From contig CAMFPD010000043.1 in NCBI GenBank assembly GCA_945971355.1, positions 1-14,027 on the forward strand: a stretch of 14,027 nt of DNA, written 5' to 3'. This DNA comes from an uncultured Lachnobacterium sp. (lineage in GTDB: Bacteria; Bacillota; Clostridia; Lachnospirales; Lachnospiraceae). Positions within the stretch are counted from its first letter, which is position 1; the number at the start of each line of letters is the position of its first letter. This document shows, piece after piece, positions 1-7,918 of the stretch. The position numbers and the translations under genes were made by a program. Under the pieces are notes generated by a model. The model made no database searches. It was given only the letters and a program-made list of their open reading frames with translations, and was not told where the DNA came from.

Positions 1-581
1 ATAAATATATTACAAAAATAAAGGTTCGAATTTTCTAAATATTTTTTTACGGCACCATCATATTCCGGAAAAAACTTATGAATAACGTTAACTGCTTCAT
101 CAAGTTCAGATACATCAAAATTCCTTTTATAATGCTCATATGCAGAAGCTCTCCATTGCGCTTTTGGAATTATCATGTCGAATTTCTGACATAACTTATT
201 TACATTATCAACACTATATCCAAGGCTTTCTGCCAAATAATTATCATCTAAATTTCCTGCTTCATATACACTTCTATCAATATCCTTTATAGCTAAATGC
301 CTTCTATAATGAAAATGTCCTATGTAGTCGGGATTTCCAAGTTTTTCATAGTTTTTCCACGCCCAATATATTGAAGTCATTTCATTATACAAACCATTTT
401 TTTCAGAAATATTGTCCCCTGTATCATCCCCAATGCAATTTGACATTAACCAATCCAAATCAGGTTTTTTTAATTTTCTTGCAATTGCTCTTCCTGCATT
501 TATAGGCGTTAAAACATCATCCTTATAGCATTTATCTCTTTTATGATAACTAATCAATATCTTTACTTTATTTTCATTCAT
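1..581 (-). CDS. DUF4422-family protein, probable polysaccharide glycosyltransferase (3' end outside window)
   Basis: The reading frame is open from an ATG at 581 to the window edge, about 193 residues, so the C-terminus is missing. The start is preceded by AAAGGA about eight bases upstream and lies 13 bases after the dehydrogenase stop, consistent with the same transcript. Seen in the translation: an N-terminal KILISYHK strand, then GDDTGDNIS with Tyr-Asn-Glu-Met-Thr and YWAWKN shortly after, then DYIGHFHYRRHL. These are the hallmarks I associate with DUF4422, a family found in capsule and exopolysaccharide loci and thought to be glycosyltransferases. The sugar and linkage cannot be read from the sequence. 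There is no signal peptide or membrane segment in the visible part, so it probably acts at the cytoplasmic face. Base composition is very AT-rich, like the dehydrogenase before it and unlike the rest of the cluster. Confidence 0.8.
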   Translation of the reverse strand, partial: MNENKVKILISYHKRDKCYKDDVLTPINAGRAIARKLKKPDLDWLMSNCIGDDTGDNISEKNGLYNEMTSIYWAWKNYEKLGNPDYIGHFHYRRHLAIKDIDRSVYEAGNLDDNYLAESLGYSVDNVNKLCQKFDMIIPKAQWRASAYEHYKRNFDVSELDEAVNVIHKFFPEYDGAVKKYLENSNLYFCNIF

Positions 582-594
582 AATATTTGTCCTT

Positions 595-1938
595 TTACAC
601 TGTCCAGTATCTATAATCTTCAAAATTATTTTTATCTATAATTCCTTTAATATCAATAAGGATTTTATTTTCCTTTGCCATTATCTTATCAATTTGCTCT
701 TTATTCAAATTTCTATACTCATTATGAGCAACTGCTATAATAATTGCATTGCATTCCATCAAATCATTCATCGAATTCAGCTCAAGATTGTACTCTCGCT
801 CAAGTTCATCACTATTTGCACAACAATCACAACAGTACACATTTATTCCATACTCCTTTAGCTCTCTAACAATTTCGATTGATTTAGAATTCCTTGTGTC
901 TGGGCAGTTTTCTTTAAAAGTAACACCAAGAAACGCTACCTTACTCCCCTTAATTGTTATTCCTGCTAGTATCATTTCCTTTACAATCTGCGAAGTGATA
1001 TAGTCCACCATGCCTTCATTCACCTTTCGACTAGCTGCAATAATCTGTGAATGATACCCCAGCTGTTCTGCTTGGTATATAAAGTAGTATGGATCAACTC
1101 CAATGCAATGACCACCAACCAGGCCTGGTCTGAAACCTAATGCATTCCATTTAGTGTTCATAGCATCAATTACTTCATTAGTATTTATTTTCATCTTGCC
1201 AAACGCCATAGCTAATTCATTAACAAAAGCAATATTAATATCTCTCTGAGAGTTTTCACATACTTTTGCAGCTTCAGCAACTTTTATTGATGAAACCGGA
1301 TATACTCCAGCCGTAATTATTGAACCATAAACCTTACTAATAATATCAAGATATTCTTTATTAATTCCAGACACAATCTTCTTAATTTTCGTCAACGTAT
1401 GTACTCTATCTCCCGGATTAATTCTTTCTGGCGAATAACCAATTCCAAAATCATCTATTATTTTTAGCCCACTTATTTTTTCAAGAATTGGCAAACAAAC
1501 ATCCTCCGTAACTCCAGGATAAACTGTTGATTCATATACAACAATTGATTCCTTAGTTAAATTTCTCGCAACCACTTCACTTGCCTTTATTACTGGAGCG
1601 AGATCTGGTGTTTTATCATCCTTAATTGGTGTTGGTACTGCAACAATAAAAAAACTAGCTTCTTTTAACAGACATTCATCAGATGTAAAAATAAGTGATG
1701 TGTTTTTGAGAGCTTCATTTCCAACCTCATTTGTAACATCAATACCCGCCTTATATTTACCTATCTTATCACTATTAACATCAAATCCGATAACATCAAA
1801 ATGCTTTGCAAATTCCACTGCAAGAGGCATTCCAACATATCCTAAACCAATTACCGCTATTTTCTTTTTTCTTTCTTTAATCTGATTAAACATTTTTAAC
1901 ATCATCCTTTCCTTAATCATAAACATCTTTCTATGCAT
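595..1938 (-). CDS. Nucleotide-sugar dehydrogenase, UDP-GlcNAc/GalNAc 6-dehydrogenase type (TviB/WbpO-like)
   Basis: This protein would oxidise C6 of a UDP-HexNAc (or related UDP-sugar) to a uronic acid using two NAD+, supplying an acidic sugar for the surface polysaccharide. Counting from the ATG at 1938 (447 aa), the NAD-binding GLGYVG is at 31-36, ESTVYPG at 136-142, the central KVAEAAKVCENSQRD helix at about 219-233, and the catalytic-cysteine motif GGHCIGVDPYY at 275-285 with Cys278. The motif GHCIGVDPYY with FRPGLVGG resembles TviB/WbpO more than UDP-glucose dehydrogenase, but substrate is inference. The frame stays open to 1995, inside the ATPase gene. The ATG at 1938 lies four bases after the ATPase stop behind GGTGATG, suggesting coupling. 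ATGs at 1902 (behind AAGGA) and 1893 are alternatives and would give the more usual family length of about 430. Codon use is AT-rich compared with the genes upstream. Confidence 0.92.
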   Translation of the reverse strand: MHRKMFMIKERMMLKMFNQIKERKKKIAVIGLGYVGMPLAVEFAKHFDVIGFDVNSDKIGKYKAGIDVTNEVGNEALKNTSLIFTSDECLLKEASFFIVAVPTPIKDDKTPDLAPVIKASEVVARNLTKESIVVYESTVYPGVTEDVCLPILEKISGLKIIDDFGIGYSPERINPGDRVHTLTKIKKIVSGINKEYLDIISKVYGSIITAGVYPVSSIKVAEAAKVCENSQRDINIAFVNELAMAFGKMKINTNEVIDAMNTKWNALGFRPGLVGGHCIGVDPYYFIYQAEQLGYHSQIIAASRKVNEGMVDYITSQIVKEMILAGITIKGSKVAFLGVTFKENCPDTRNSKSIEIVRELKEYGINVYCCDCCANSDELEREYNLELNSMNDLMECNAIIIAVAHNEYRNLNKEQIDKIMAKENKILIDIKGIIDKNNFEDYRYWTV

Positions 1939-1942
1939 AACA

Positions 1943-3664
1943 TCACCCAGCATCCATTTTCCTGTACTCCGCACAAACTGTCTTAGGCTCCCCAATCATC
2001 CTCAGCTCACCCTTTTCAATCCATACGCACTTTGTACAATTATCAACAATAGTGTCCATACCATGACTTACCATGAGTACAGTACTTCCACCATGTATCA
2101 TCTCTTTCACTCGCTTCAAACTCTTCTTCCTGAAGAACTCATCTCCTACCGACAGCACTTCATCCAATATCAATATCTCTGCTGCATCACCTGCCGTAGC
2201 AATGGCAAAGCCAAGCCTGCTGACCATACCACTGGAGAAGTTCTTTACCTTTTCATCCATGAAATCCTGAAGTTCTGCGAACTCTACTATCTCATCATAG
2301 TGGGATTCCAGGAATTCTCTGCTATATCCGATAATCGATCCATTCAGGAATACGTTTTCTCTGGCAGTCAGCTCCATATCAAATCCCGTTCCCAGTGTCA
2401 GAAGCTGTATCTTTCTCCTATCTACCTTGACTTTTCCACTGGTTGGCTTCAATGCTCCCGATACTATCTTTAATAGTGTGGATTTTCCTGATCCGTTAGT
2501 TCCGATAATACCTACGATTTCTCCCTTGTATACATTAAAGCTCACATGGTACAGAGCAAAGAGTCTCTTGTATTTAACCTCTCTCTTAATCAGTTGTATC
2601 AGGTATTCCTTGAGTCCTGATGGATTTACAGATGACAAGTGAAACTCCATGGTAACATCACACACCTGAATAACCGGTTCTGCTCCGCGCTTTTCCTGAA
2701 TCTCAGACTCATACATCATGTTCTGTACTTCAGTCTTGAGGTTTTCCATCATGCTGTTTAGTTCATCTACCCCCAGGTCTTCAACGGGCAGATCCTTTGT
2801 TTTCTTTATCTCATCAAGCTTTTTGATTTCCTTATTCTTATTGTCTTTATGCTTATTATCTTTATACTTATTGTCCTTTTTCGTATTATCTCTGTTATCT
2901 TGCTTCTTTTTTGCCTGTCCCCGCTTCTGACTGCTCTTTACCACATTCCAAACCACTGACACTGTAACAATGCTTACCAATATAACTGCCATCATTGCCA
3001 CGAAAAACACATTAAAGATTATTGAATTCTTTTCTCCCTTGGAGCTGCCATCATGGATTACGCCGTCTTCAACATCATCCTGCACTGGTATATCCTGCTG
3101 TCCTGATTCATTCTGCATCTCCTGTGTGTTCTGCTGTACCTGTGTTCCATTTTCAGATTCCTCTAATGGGTCAAATTCCTGTGCATTTTCTTCTTCCTGC
3201 TGTATTGCCTGCTCTGCCTCTATCTCTGCTGCCGTATCCTCCCCTGATATGGTTATGGGAGCATTGCCATATGTGGTAATCTCATAATCCGACACTGTAG
3301 CATTTACGAACTCTATACTTGCGTCTCCCCCACTTATAGCGCGAAACTTTAACCAGTATTTAATCTGTGATTTTCTCTCACTGCCTTCCAGTATGATGAT
3401 TCCATTCTCCTGATCTACATTTTCAGCTCCATCCACAAATTCCATTCTTAGATTGTCATATTTTATTTCCACATGATAATCCCCGATAGCTTCGTCTGCA
3501 GTGATGTATGCACCTATATGAAATTCAGAGCCGTTTGACTGCTCATACTCCTCAGAGCCAAAGGTCAGCTCCGCCCCCGCCGCCAGCACCCTTGCAGGAT
3601 CTACCAGCAAGGTGATAACCATGCATATTATTGTGAGGAGTGTGGTGTACTTCTTTCGTGTCAT
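1943..3664 (-). CDS. Wzt/TagH-like polysaccharide ABC exporter ATPase fused to an extracellular cohesin-like domain
   Basis: One unbroken 573-residue frame. Residues 1-29 form a signal peptide (basic RKK, hydrophobic core, VLAAGA end). Residues about 30-140 look like a cohesin or CBM-type beta sandwich (FHIGAYITADEAIGDYHVEIKYD, then YWLKFRAISGGDASIEFVNATVSDYE). Residues 145-210 are a Glu/Gln/Asn-rich linker. Residues 215-242 are a membrane span. Residues 243-292 are a Lys/Asp/Asn-rich linker with five-residue repeats. Residues 330-573 are the ATPase: Walker A GTNGSGKST at 388-396, signature FSSGM at 476-480, Walker B ILILDE at 497-502 and switch His534. The ATPase resembles those driving O-antigen, teichoic acid and capsule export. 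A C-terminal carbohydrate-binding domain, as in some Wzt proteins, is absent. The permease gene ends 33 bases upstream, so the two presumably form the exporter. The predicted topology puts the N-terminus outside and the ATPase inside. The cohesin-like assignment is from pattern only; the ATPase call is firm. Confidence 0.9.
   Translation of the reverse strand: MTRKKYTTLLTIICMVITLLVDPARVLAAGAELTFGSEEYEQSNGSEFHIGAYITADEAIGDYHVEIKYDNLRMEFVDGAENVDQENGIIILEGSERKSQIKYWLKFRAISGGDASIEFVNATVSDYEITTYGNAPITISGEDTAAEIEAEQAIQQEEENAQEFDPLEESENGTQVQQNTQEMQNESGQQDIPVQDDVEDGVIHDGSSKGEKNSIIFNVFFVAMMAVILVSIVTVSVVWNVVKSSQKRGQAKKKQDNRDNTKKDNKYKDNKHKDNKNKEIKKLDEIKKTKDLPVEDLGVDELNSMMENLKTEVQNMMYESEIQEKRGAEPVIQVCDVTMEFHLSSVNPSGLKEYLIQLIKREVKYKRLFALYHVSFNVYKGEIVGIIGTNGSGKSTLLKIVSGALKPTSGKVKVDRRKIQLLTLGTGFDMELTARENVFLNGSIIGYSREFLESHYDEIVEFAELQDFMDEKVKNFSSGMVSRLGFAIATAGDAAEILILDEVLSVGDEFFRKKSLKRVKEMIHGGSTVLMVSHGMDTIVDNCTKCVWIEKGELRMIGEPKTVCAEYRKMDAG
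2831..2878 (-). repeat. Three imperfect 15-base tandem repeats coding Lys-Asp-Asn-Lys-X in the exporter ATPase linker
   Basis: On the coding strand the units read AAGGACAATAAGTAT, AAAGATAATAAGCAT and AAAGACAATAAGAAT, translating to KDNKY, KDNKH, KDNKN. They lie just inside the membrane span of the ABC ATPase fusion. Because the unit is a multiple of three, gain or loss of copies would change linker length without a frameshift. No function is shown; it may simply be a low-complexity spacer. Confidence 0.8.
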
Positions 3665-3697
3665 ATCTTCTGATTCCTTCTATTTAAAATTCTTATT

Positions 3698-4519
3698 TTA
3701 TATTTTCTGCATTACCTTATTTTCTTTTGTCTTAAATACAGTCATTCCTACACCAAAACTAATTAGACTCCAACAAATAAGCTTGATCCATATATCTCCA
3801 TCCGGAACCCTGCCTTCCATAACGCACTGTCTGGCAAATGCTATAATTATATACAGCGGATTGCAGGCTATGAAATCATGCATTGCTTCTGGCAAACTTG
3901 TTATAGGATAGAAAATTGCTGATAAGTACATTAATAATCGAAGTACCACAGAGTACAGATATTTGATATCCGCAAAAAATACGTATAATACTGCTAGTAA
4001 ATATCCGATTCCCATGAAAAAAATCAGCGCAAATATCACATCCACCGGGAACAGAAGCATTGCCCAGGTAGGTTTTATCTTAAAAACAATAAGCATCATT
4101 ACATATGCTATACATGTATATCCAAAGTTGATAAGAGAGGTATATATTCTCGATAATATGAATGTATGCTTTGGAAGCTTTGCCTTTATCAGAAGCATCT
4201 TATTATCTACAAGTGCTGTCATAGAAGCATTTGTTGCCCCGTTAAACAGTCCCCAGAAAAGCTCACCTGTTAAATAATAGATTGGGAAGTTTTCAATATT
4301 TCTTCTAAACATAGTAGAAAAAATAAGTGACATAACTATCATCATAAGCAGTGGATTAAGCACACTCCATATAATGCCCAGAGAACTTCTCGCGTATTTC
4401 CTTTTTATCTCTCTGGCTGTCAGTTCCTTTATTACAAAGGTGTATTGTTTTATGTCATTCTTTTTTATGATTAATTTTTTTAGTTTCTCCACTCGGTTCC
4501 TTCTGTCTTCTGTCTTCAC
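3698..4519 (-). CDS. ABC-2 type polysaccharide exporter permease (Wzm/TagG-like)
   Basis: The 273-residue product has a basic cytoplasmic N-terminus with LTAREIKRKYARSSLGIIWSVLNPLLMMIVMSLIFS, the characteristic entry to the first membrane helix of Wzm/TagG permeases. About six hydrophobic segments follow, including FYPITSLPEAMHDFIACNPLYIIIAFARQCVMEGRVP, the conserved region before the last helix. It would form the membrane channel that moves a lipid-linked glycan out of the cell, powered by the ATPase encoded 33 bases downstream. The start is not ATG: a GTG at 4519 overlaps the TGA of the preceding gene (GTGA), which suggests translational coupling. A second in-frame GTG at 4492 has a better-spaced GAAGGA site and could be the true start, shortening the protein by nine residues. 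The polymer exported is not identifiable from the permease. Confidence 0.95.
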   Translation of the reverse strand: MKTEDRRNRVEKLKKLIIKKNDIKQYTFVIKELTAREIKRKYARSSLGIIWSVLNPLLMMIVMSLIFSTMFRRNIENFPIYYLTGELFWGLFNGATNASMTALVDNKMLLIKAKLPKHTFILSRIYTSLINFGYTCIAYVMMLIVFKIKPTWAMLLFPVDVIFALIFFMGIGYLLAVLYVFFADIKYLYSVVLRLLMYLSAIFYPITSLPEAMHDFIACNPLYIIIAFARQCVMEGRVPDGDIWIKLICWSLISFGVGMTVFKTKENKVMQKI

Positions 4520-5868
4520 TTTCCTACAATTGCCTTTCTTGTATACATGAACAGCTTGTACATTCTCTCCTGCCTCAGGTGTGATTTTATCCTGCCCCCT
4601 GCATTTGTGATGCTGCCCTCAGGCCATGCACTCTCATGTAATTCCTGTTTTCTTATATTCAGCTTTATCAAAAGCTTATTGATAAAGCGTTGTTTCCTTA
4701 TCTCTTCCAAATCCCACTCTGCGGCCACTGGCTGGAATTTAAACTCAATAATGTCATCACAGAATTGCATATCGCCATATGATTCAGCCTCTGCCTGTGT
4801 GGGACGACTCATTAACCTTGCCAGTTTCCTAAAATTCTTCTTAACACTTTTGATATCATTCACTGACTTAACATGTTTCCCATTTTCATACAGATTTTCG
4901 TCATCTATCTTCTGCCTGTTGCTAGGTTTTGATTGTTCATCCCTCAATCTCTCATCTACATACATCATAAGCAGACCCTTGAACTCCATCATGAGCTCCC
5001 TATTAGGGTTCGTATGGTTGCTTTCAACAGGCAGATATATGTAGGTCTCACTATTACTCACATCTGTATGCCTCTCATACCCCACCATCATTCCCTCTGG
5101 TGAGGAGAACACTGTCTCGAATAAACAGTTGGAGAAATATACTTTTCTCCATATTGACTTTTTTCCAAAATAAAAGGACTTATACTGTTCCTTTTGTGCA
5201 TCTTTAGGAACATCATAAAGTCCATAGTAATAACCATCGATTCTTCTTTCTTCTCCACATCCTGCAGATACGAGATGCTGTATGCTCATCTGCAATGTTC
5301 CTATCCATCCACTGTCAACCAGCGCATATGGTGTTTTCTCCAACAGACCTTCCTGATTTAAGTAGCCTATTGTATTCTCATAATTCAGCTTTGAATGCTG
5401 CTCTATATATTTAAATAATAGTTTTATCTCTTTTAGCTTTACCTTCAGTTCCTGTATCTGTCTGTAATTAAGTACTGTTTTATATTCTTCCTCATAACCG
5501 GATAACCTGGCTATATGCCTGGCTTCCTCATCAGTAAGCAGTGCCCTCTTCATAAGCTTTTCAAAGGTCACATCTATTCCGCCTACGCATATCAGGTCAA
5601 GGCATTTTTCACCCATGAGATGATACTCTGCACTTCGTATGGCATATCTGGATACCTTGAGATATCTGGCTTCTATGTCCAGCTTCTTTTTGTCTATTAT
5701 CCTTTGAGCCCCGTGATACATCATCCAGCCATCCCTTGCCAGAAAATACAGTCTTTTCTTCCCTGACTGGATTGCCTCTGTCAGCACCCATTCCACATAA
5801 TCAGTTATGGCTGGTGCCCATATATGTAAAAAGCTTTCCTCAAATCCGTACCCGCTCTCTTCCTTCAA
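4516..5868 (-). CDS. COG5610-like (HAD-superfamily-related) protein of surface polysaccharide clusters, function unknown
   Basis: About 450 residues, with no signal peptide or membrane helix. Near the N-terminus is KKRLYFLARDGWMMY, then RYLKVSRYAIRS about 25 residues later, and further on YALVDSGWIGTLQMSIQHLV. This ARDG / SR / D-x-GW-x-GT-x-Q pattern is what I recall from COG5610 'predicted HAD hydrolase' proteins in capsule and rhamnan loci. The classical HAD DxD nucleophile motif and a separate N-terminal HAD domain are not visible, so hydrolase activity should not be assumed. The first ATG-encoded Met is about 50 residues inside, beyond conserved sequence, so the start must be a rare codon. 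Two TTG codons (5874 and 5868) follow a GGAGG at 5878-5882. The one at 5868 has nine-base spacing and is preferred. Either way it overlaps the end of the GT2 gene by about 30 bases, and its own stop overlaps the permease start. A role in glycan modification or assembly is inferred from context. Confidence 0.72.
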   Translation of the reverse strand: MKEESGYGFEESFLHIWAPAITDYVEWVLTEAIQSGKKRLYFLARDGWMMYHGAQRIIDKKKLDIEARYLKVSRYAIRSAEYHLMGEKCLDLICVGGIDVTFEKLMKRALLTDEEARHIARLSGYEEEYKTVLNYRQIQELKVKLKEIKLLFKYIEQHSKLNYENTIGYLNQEGLLEKTPYALVDSGWIGTLQMSIQHLVSAGCGEERRIDGYYYGLYDVPKDAQKEQYKSFYFGKKSIWRKVYFSNCLFETVFSSPEGMMVGYERHTDVSNSETYIYLPVESNHTNPNRELMMEFKGLLMMYVDERLRDEQSKPSNRQKIDDENLYENGKHVKSVNDIKSVKKNFRKLARLMSRPTQAEAESYGDMQFCDDIIEFKFQPVAAEWDLEEIRKQRFINKLLIKLNIRKQELHESAWPEGSITNAGGRIKSHLRQERMYKLFMYTRKAIVGK

Positions 5869-6721
5869 AACCAATTGCCTCCGCTGATTTGCTTTCGGTA
5901 TGTCTCTTCACTCTGGCTCCCTCACTTCTCTTCAACAGAGAAATCAACGAAGCCGGAAGTATACCTCCGATTATAGGCCGTATGCAGTACATCCAGCCAA
6001 AGGGCATAAGCATTCCCATCTGTTTAAAGTTTCTGTATCGAAGCTTTGCCTCGTTCACTCTGAAATGAAAGGATCTCTTTTCATAGGATTCATTGTTTTC
6101 TCTGTAGCTAAACAATACTTCCTGCAGGTTATATCCCCGCAGACCCTTCTGCCTCAGCCTCATGAAGATTTCGTAATCCTCACAGCGCAGGGTTTCCTCT
6201 GCCTCCAGATATCCCTCGTTCTCATCAAATACCATAGCTCTAAACATTACTGAAGGATGCACAAAGGGTGAGAACCTCAGATAATCCTTCTCCTCGGGCT
6301 TCTCCGGCATTCTGCGCACTCCCCACACGCCATTCTCATCAAAAAGGCTTGTGTTGCAGCCACACCATGAATACTCAGGATTATTTTCCAGAAAGCTTAC
6401 CTGCTTTGCTATTCTCTCCGGCAGGGATATGTCGTCTGCATCCATTCTCGCTATGTACTTTCCTCTTGCCAGCCTTATACATTCGTTGAGACTGTATGCA
6501 AGACCTCTGTTTTGCTCTTTGCCTGCCACGATTATTCTGTCATCCAGTCCTGCCAGGTTTTGTACCAGCTTTGCCGCATCAGGATGTGAACCATCATCCC
6601 AGATAATAAATTCCAGATCCTTGTAAGTCTGGTTCAGTATTGAGTTAACTGCTTCTCTCAAAACAGCTTCATTCCATTGGTTGTAAACACCCATTATCAC
6701 GGAAACCATAGGTTTATCCAT
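5840..6721 (-). CDS. Family 2 glycosyltransferase (GT-A fold)
   Basis: A 293-residue enzyme expected to transfer a sugar from a nucleotide-sugar donor to a growing lipid-linked glycan on the inner face of the membrane. The N-terminus MVSVIMGVYN and the following AVNSILNQTYKDLEFIIWDDGS are the classic GT2 donor-binding region. The metal-binding MDADD is at 93-97. The catalytic-base motif is at about 181 (RCEDYEIFMRL), after the acceptor-loop sequence FVHPSVMFR. A weakly hydrophobic stretch (MPFGWMYCIRPIIGGILPASLISLL) near the C-terminus could touch the membrane. The ATG directly follows the TAA of the GT4 gene with no gap, and the 3' end is overlapped by the next gene, so the three are surely co-transcribed. 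The donor and linkage are unknown. Confidence 0.95.
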   Translation of the reverse strand: MDKPMVSVIMGVYNQWNEAVLREAVNSILNQTYKDLEFIIWDDGSHPDAAKLVQNLAGLDDRIIVAGKEQNRGLAYSLNECIRLARGKYIARMDADDISLPERIAKQVSFLENNPEYSWCGCNTSLFDENGVWGVRRMPEKPEEKDYLRFSPFVHPSVMFRAMVFDENEGYLEAEETLRCEDYEIFMRLRQKGLRGYNLQEVLFSYRENNESYEKRSFHFRVNEAKLRYRNFKQMGMLMPFGWMYCIRPIIGGILPASLISLLKRSEGARVKRHTESKSAEAIGFEGRERVRI

Positions 6722-7870
6722 TTATCTACTCTCCCCTAATGCTTTGCTGTACACCTGTATCATCGTTTTCTCTACTTCTTCCACGGTGAATTGGCTTACT
6801 GATGCCCTGCATCGGTCCGCTATTCTCTCTCTATATGCACTGTCCTTATATAGCAACTCGATTGCGTCCTTGAATTCTTCCGAATCGTCATAACTGCACA
6901 CAATACCATTGCTTCCATCCGACACATACTCTCTTGTCCCTCTGTTATCGGCTGCTATAACCGGGACATTACACATTAATGCCTCCACTGCTGCAACCCC
7001 AAGCCCTTCTCTAATGGACGGGAATGCAAATACATCTGCTGTCTGCAGTATCTCGTCCATGTCTGTCCTGTATCCCAATAGTCTCACTCTCTCCTCCAGC
7101 CCTTTGGACTTGATGAGAGCTCTCAGATTGTCTTCGTTTGGACCTTTTCCACAGATGGAATAATATATGTTGTCATCATTTAATCTGGCAAGTGCCTCTA
7201 TAACCACCTTCTGATTCTTGTTTTCATTCAGCTCTGCCGCCGTCACTATATGAAAAGCATCCCCTGGTATATCCAGTTCTGCTCTTTTTTTCTCTCTTAT
7301 CTCAGGTCTCGGAGCAAATTTTTCCTTGTCTACTCCCACACTGTGTATCAGGAAGACATCGCCATTTTCCTTTAGTCTAAATCGCTTTGCCCGCATATAA
7401 TCTTCCTTGTTAATTGTTACAATTATATCTGTAAAGTGCGCTAACAGCCTCTCTGCGGTGTAGAAAAGCATCCAGCTTACTATGGACGCCCCCTTGTAGA
7501 AGTGGAAGCCATGCGCCGTGTATATGACCCGTGGTTTCCTATTGCTGACTTTTGCAGCAATTCGAGCTGCGACACCTCCCATCGGGTTATGACAGTGCAC
7601 TATGTCTATTTCATTTTCATCTATTACTTTTATAAGCTGTTTTATAGCTTTTATATTCGTCTTTATCTTGGCTGGTGACTTTTCTATGTCTATCTGATGA
7701 AGTGTCACCTCATTCTTAACCAGTTCTGTCTCATCAAATGTATATATTGGATTTTCAAAATTGGAGGCGTAATGTATTTTGCATCCTCTCTCTTTTAATA
7801 GCTTTACATCATTTTTCTCAAACTGTGGCAAAAAGCCACTGATTGTTGTGACAAACAGAACCCTCTTCAT
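6722..7870 (-). CDS. Family 4 glycosyltransferase (GT-B fold, EpsD/CapM-like)
   Basis: A 382-residue enzyme. N-terminal domain: KRVLFVTTISGFLPQF, then IDIVHCHNPMGGVAARIAA at about 88-106 and VIYTAHGFHFYKGA at about 115-128, a signature of the EpsD-like group. C-terminal domain: VTAAELNENKNQ at 209-220, and the E(x7)E motif SIREGLGVAAVEAL with Glu288 and Glu296, which contacts the donor nucleotide sugar in GT4 enzymes. The start at 7870 is supported by AAGGAAG five bases upstream. It is the first sugar-transferring gene of the cluster, 115 bases after the SPKTG surface protein gene. That gap holds a strong hairpin but no clear promoter, so readthrough from the sortase operon is plausible. The donor sugar is not identifiable. 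No membrane-embedded initiating phosphoglycosyltransferase is visible in the window. Confidence 0.95.
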   Translation of the reverse strand: MKRVLFVTTISGFLPQFEKNDVKLLKERGCKIHYASNFENPIYTFDETELVKNEVTLHQIDIEKSPAKIKTNIKAIKQLIKVIDENEIDIVHCHNPMGGVAARIAAKVSNRKPRVIYTAHGFHFYKGASIVSWMLFYTAERLLAHFTDIIVTINKEDYMRAKRFRLKENGDVFLIHSVGVDKEKFAPRPEIREKKRAELDIPGDAFHIVTAAELNENKNQKVVIEALARLNDDNIYYSICGKGPNEDNLRALIKSKGLEERVRLLGYRTDMDEILQTADVFAFPSIREGLGVAAVEALMCNVPVIAADNRGTREYVSDGSNGIVCSYDDSEEFKDAIELLYKDSAYRERIADRCRASVSQFTVEEVEKTMIQVYSKALGESR

Positions 7871-7898
7871 AAACTCTTCCTTGTAAACAGCAGAATCG

Positions 7899-7918
7899 GG
7901 TGGAGCTTATGCTCCACC
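7899..7918 (-). other. Strong inverted repeat between the SPKTG protein gene and the GT4 gene
   Basis: A perfect eight-base-pair stem (GGTGGAGC / GCTCCACC) with a four-base loop lies in the 115-base gap. On the minus strand it is not followed by a run of U, so it is not a typical intrinsic terminator. It may protect the 3' end of the upstream surface-protein message, or partly terminate. It ends about 16 bases before the GT4 ribosome site. A second, AT-rich perfect palindrome of 16 bases (TAATAAGA / TCTTATTA) sits at 7960-7975, just after the surface-protein stop codon. Confidence 0.6.

Noticed and set aside
2063..2473. A 136-codon plus-strand open frame opposite the ATPase gene
   Set aside because: It lies wholly antisense to strongly conserved ABC ATPase motifs, has no ribosome site or recognisable protein features, and is a shadow of the real gene.
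5609..5791. A 60-codon minus-strand frame in a second frame inside the COG5610-like gene
   Set aside because: It overlaps the conserved ARDG region in another frame and encodes a charged, featureless peptide with no supporting start signal.
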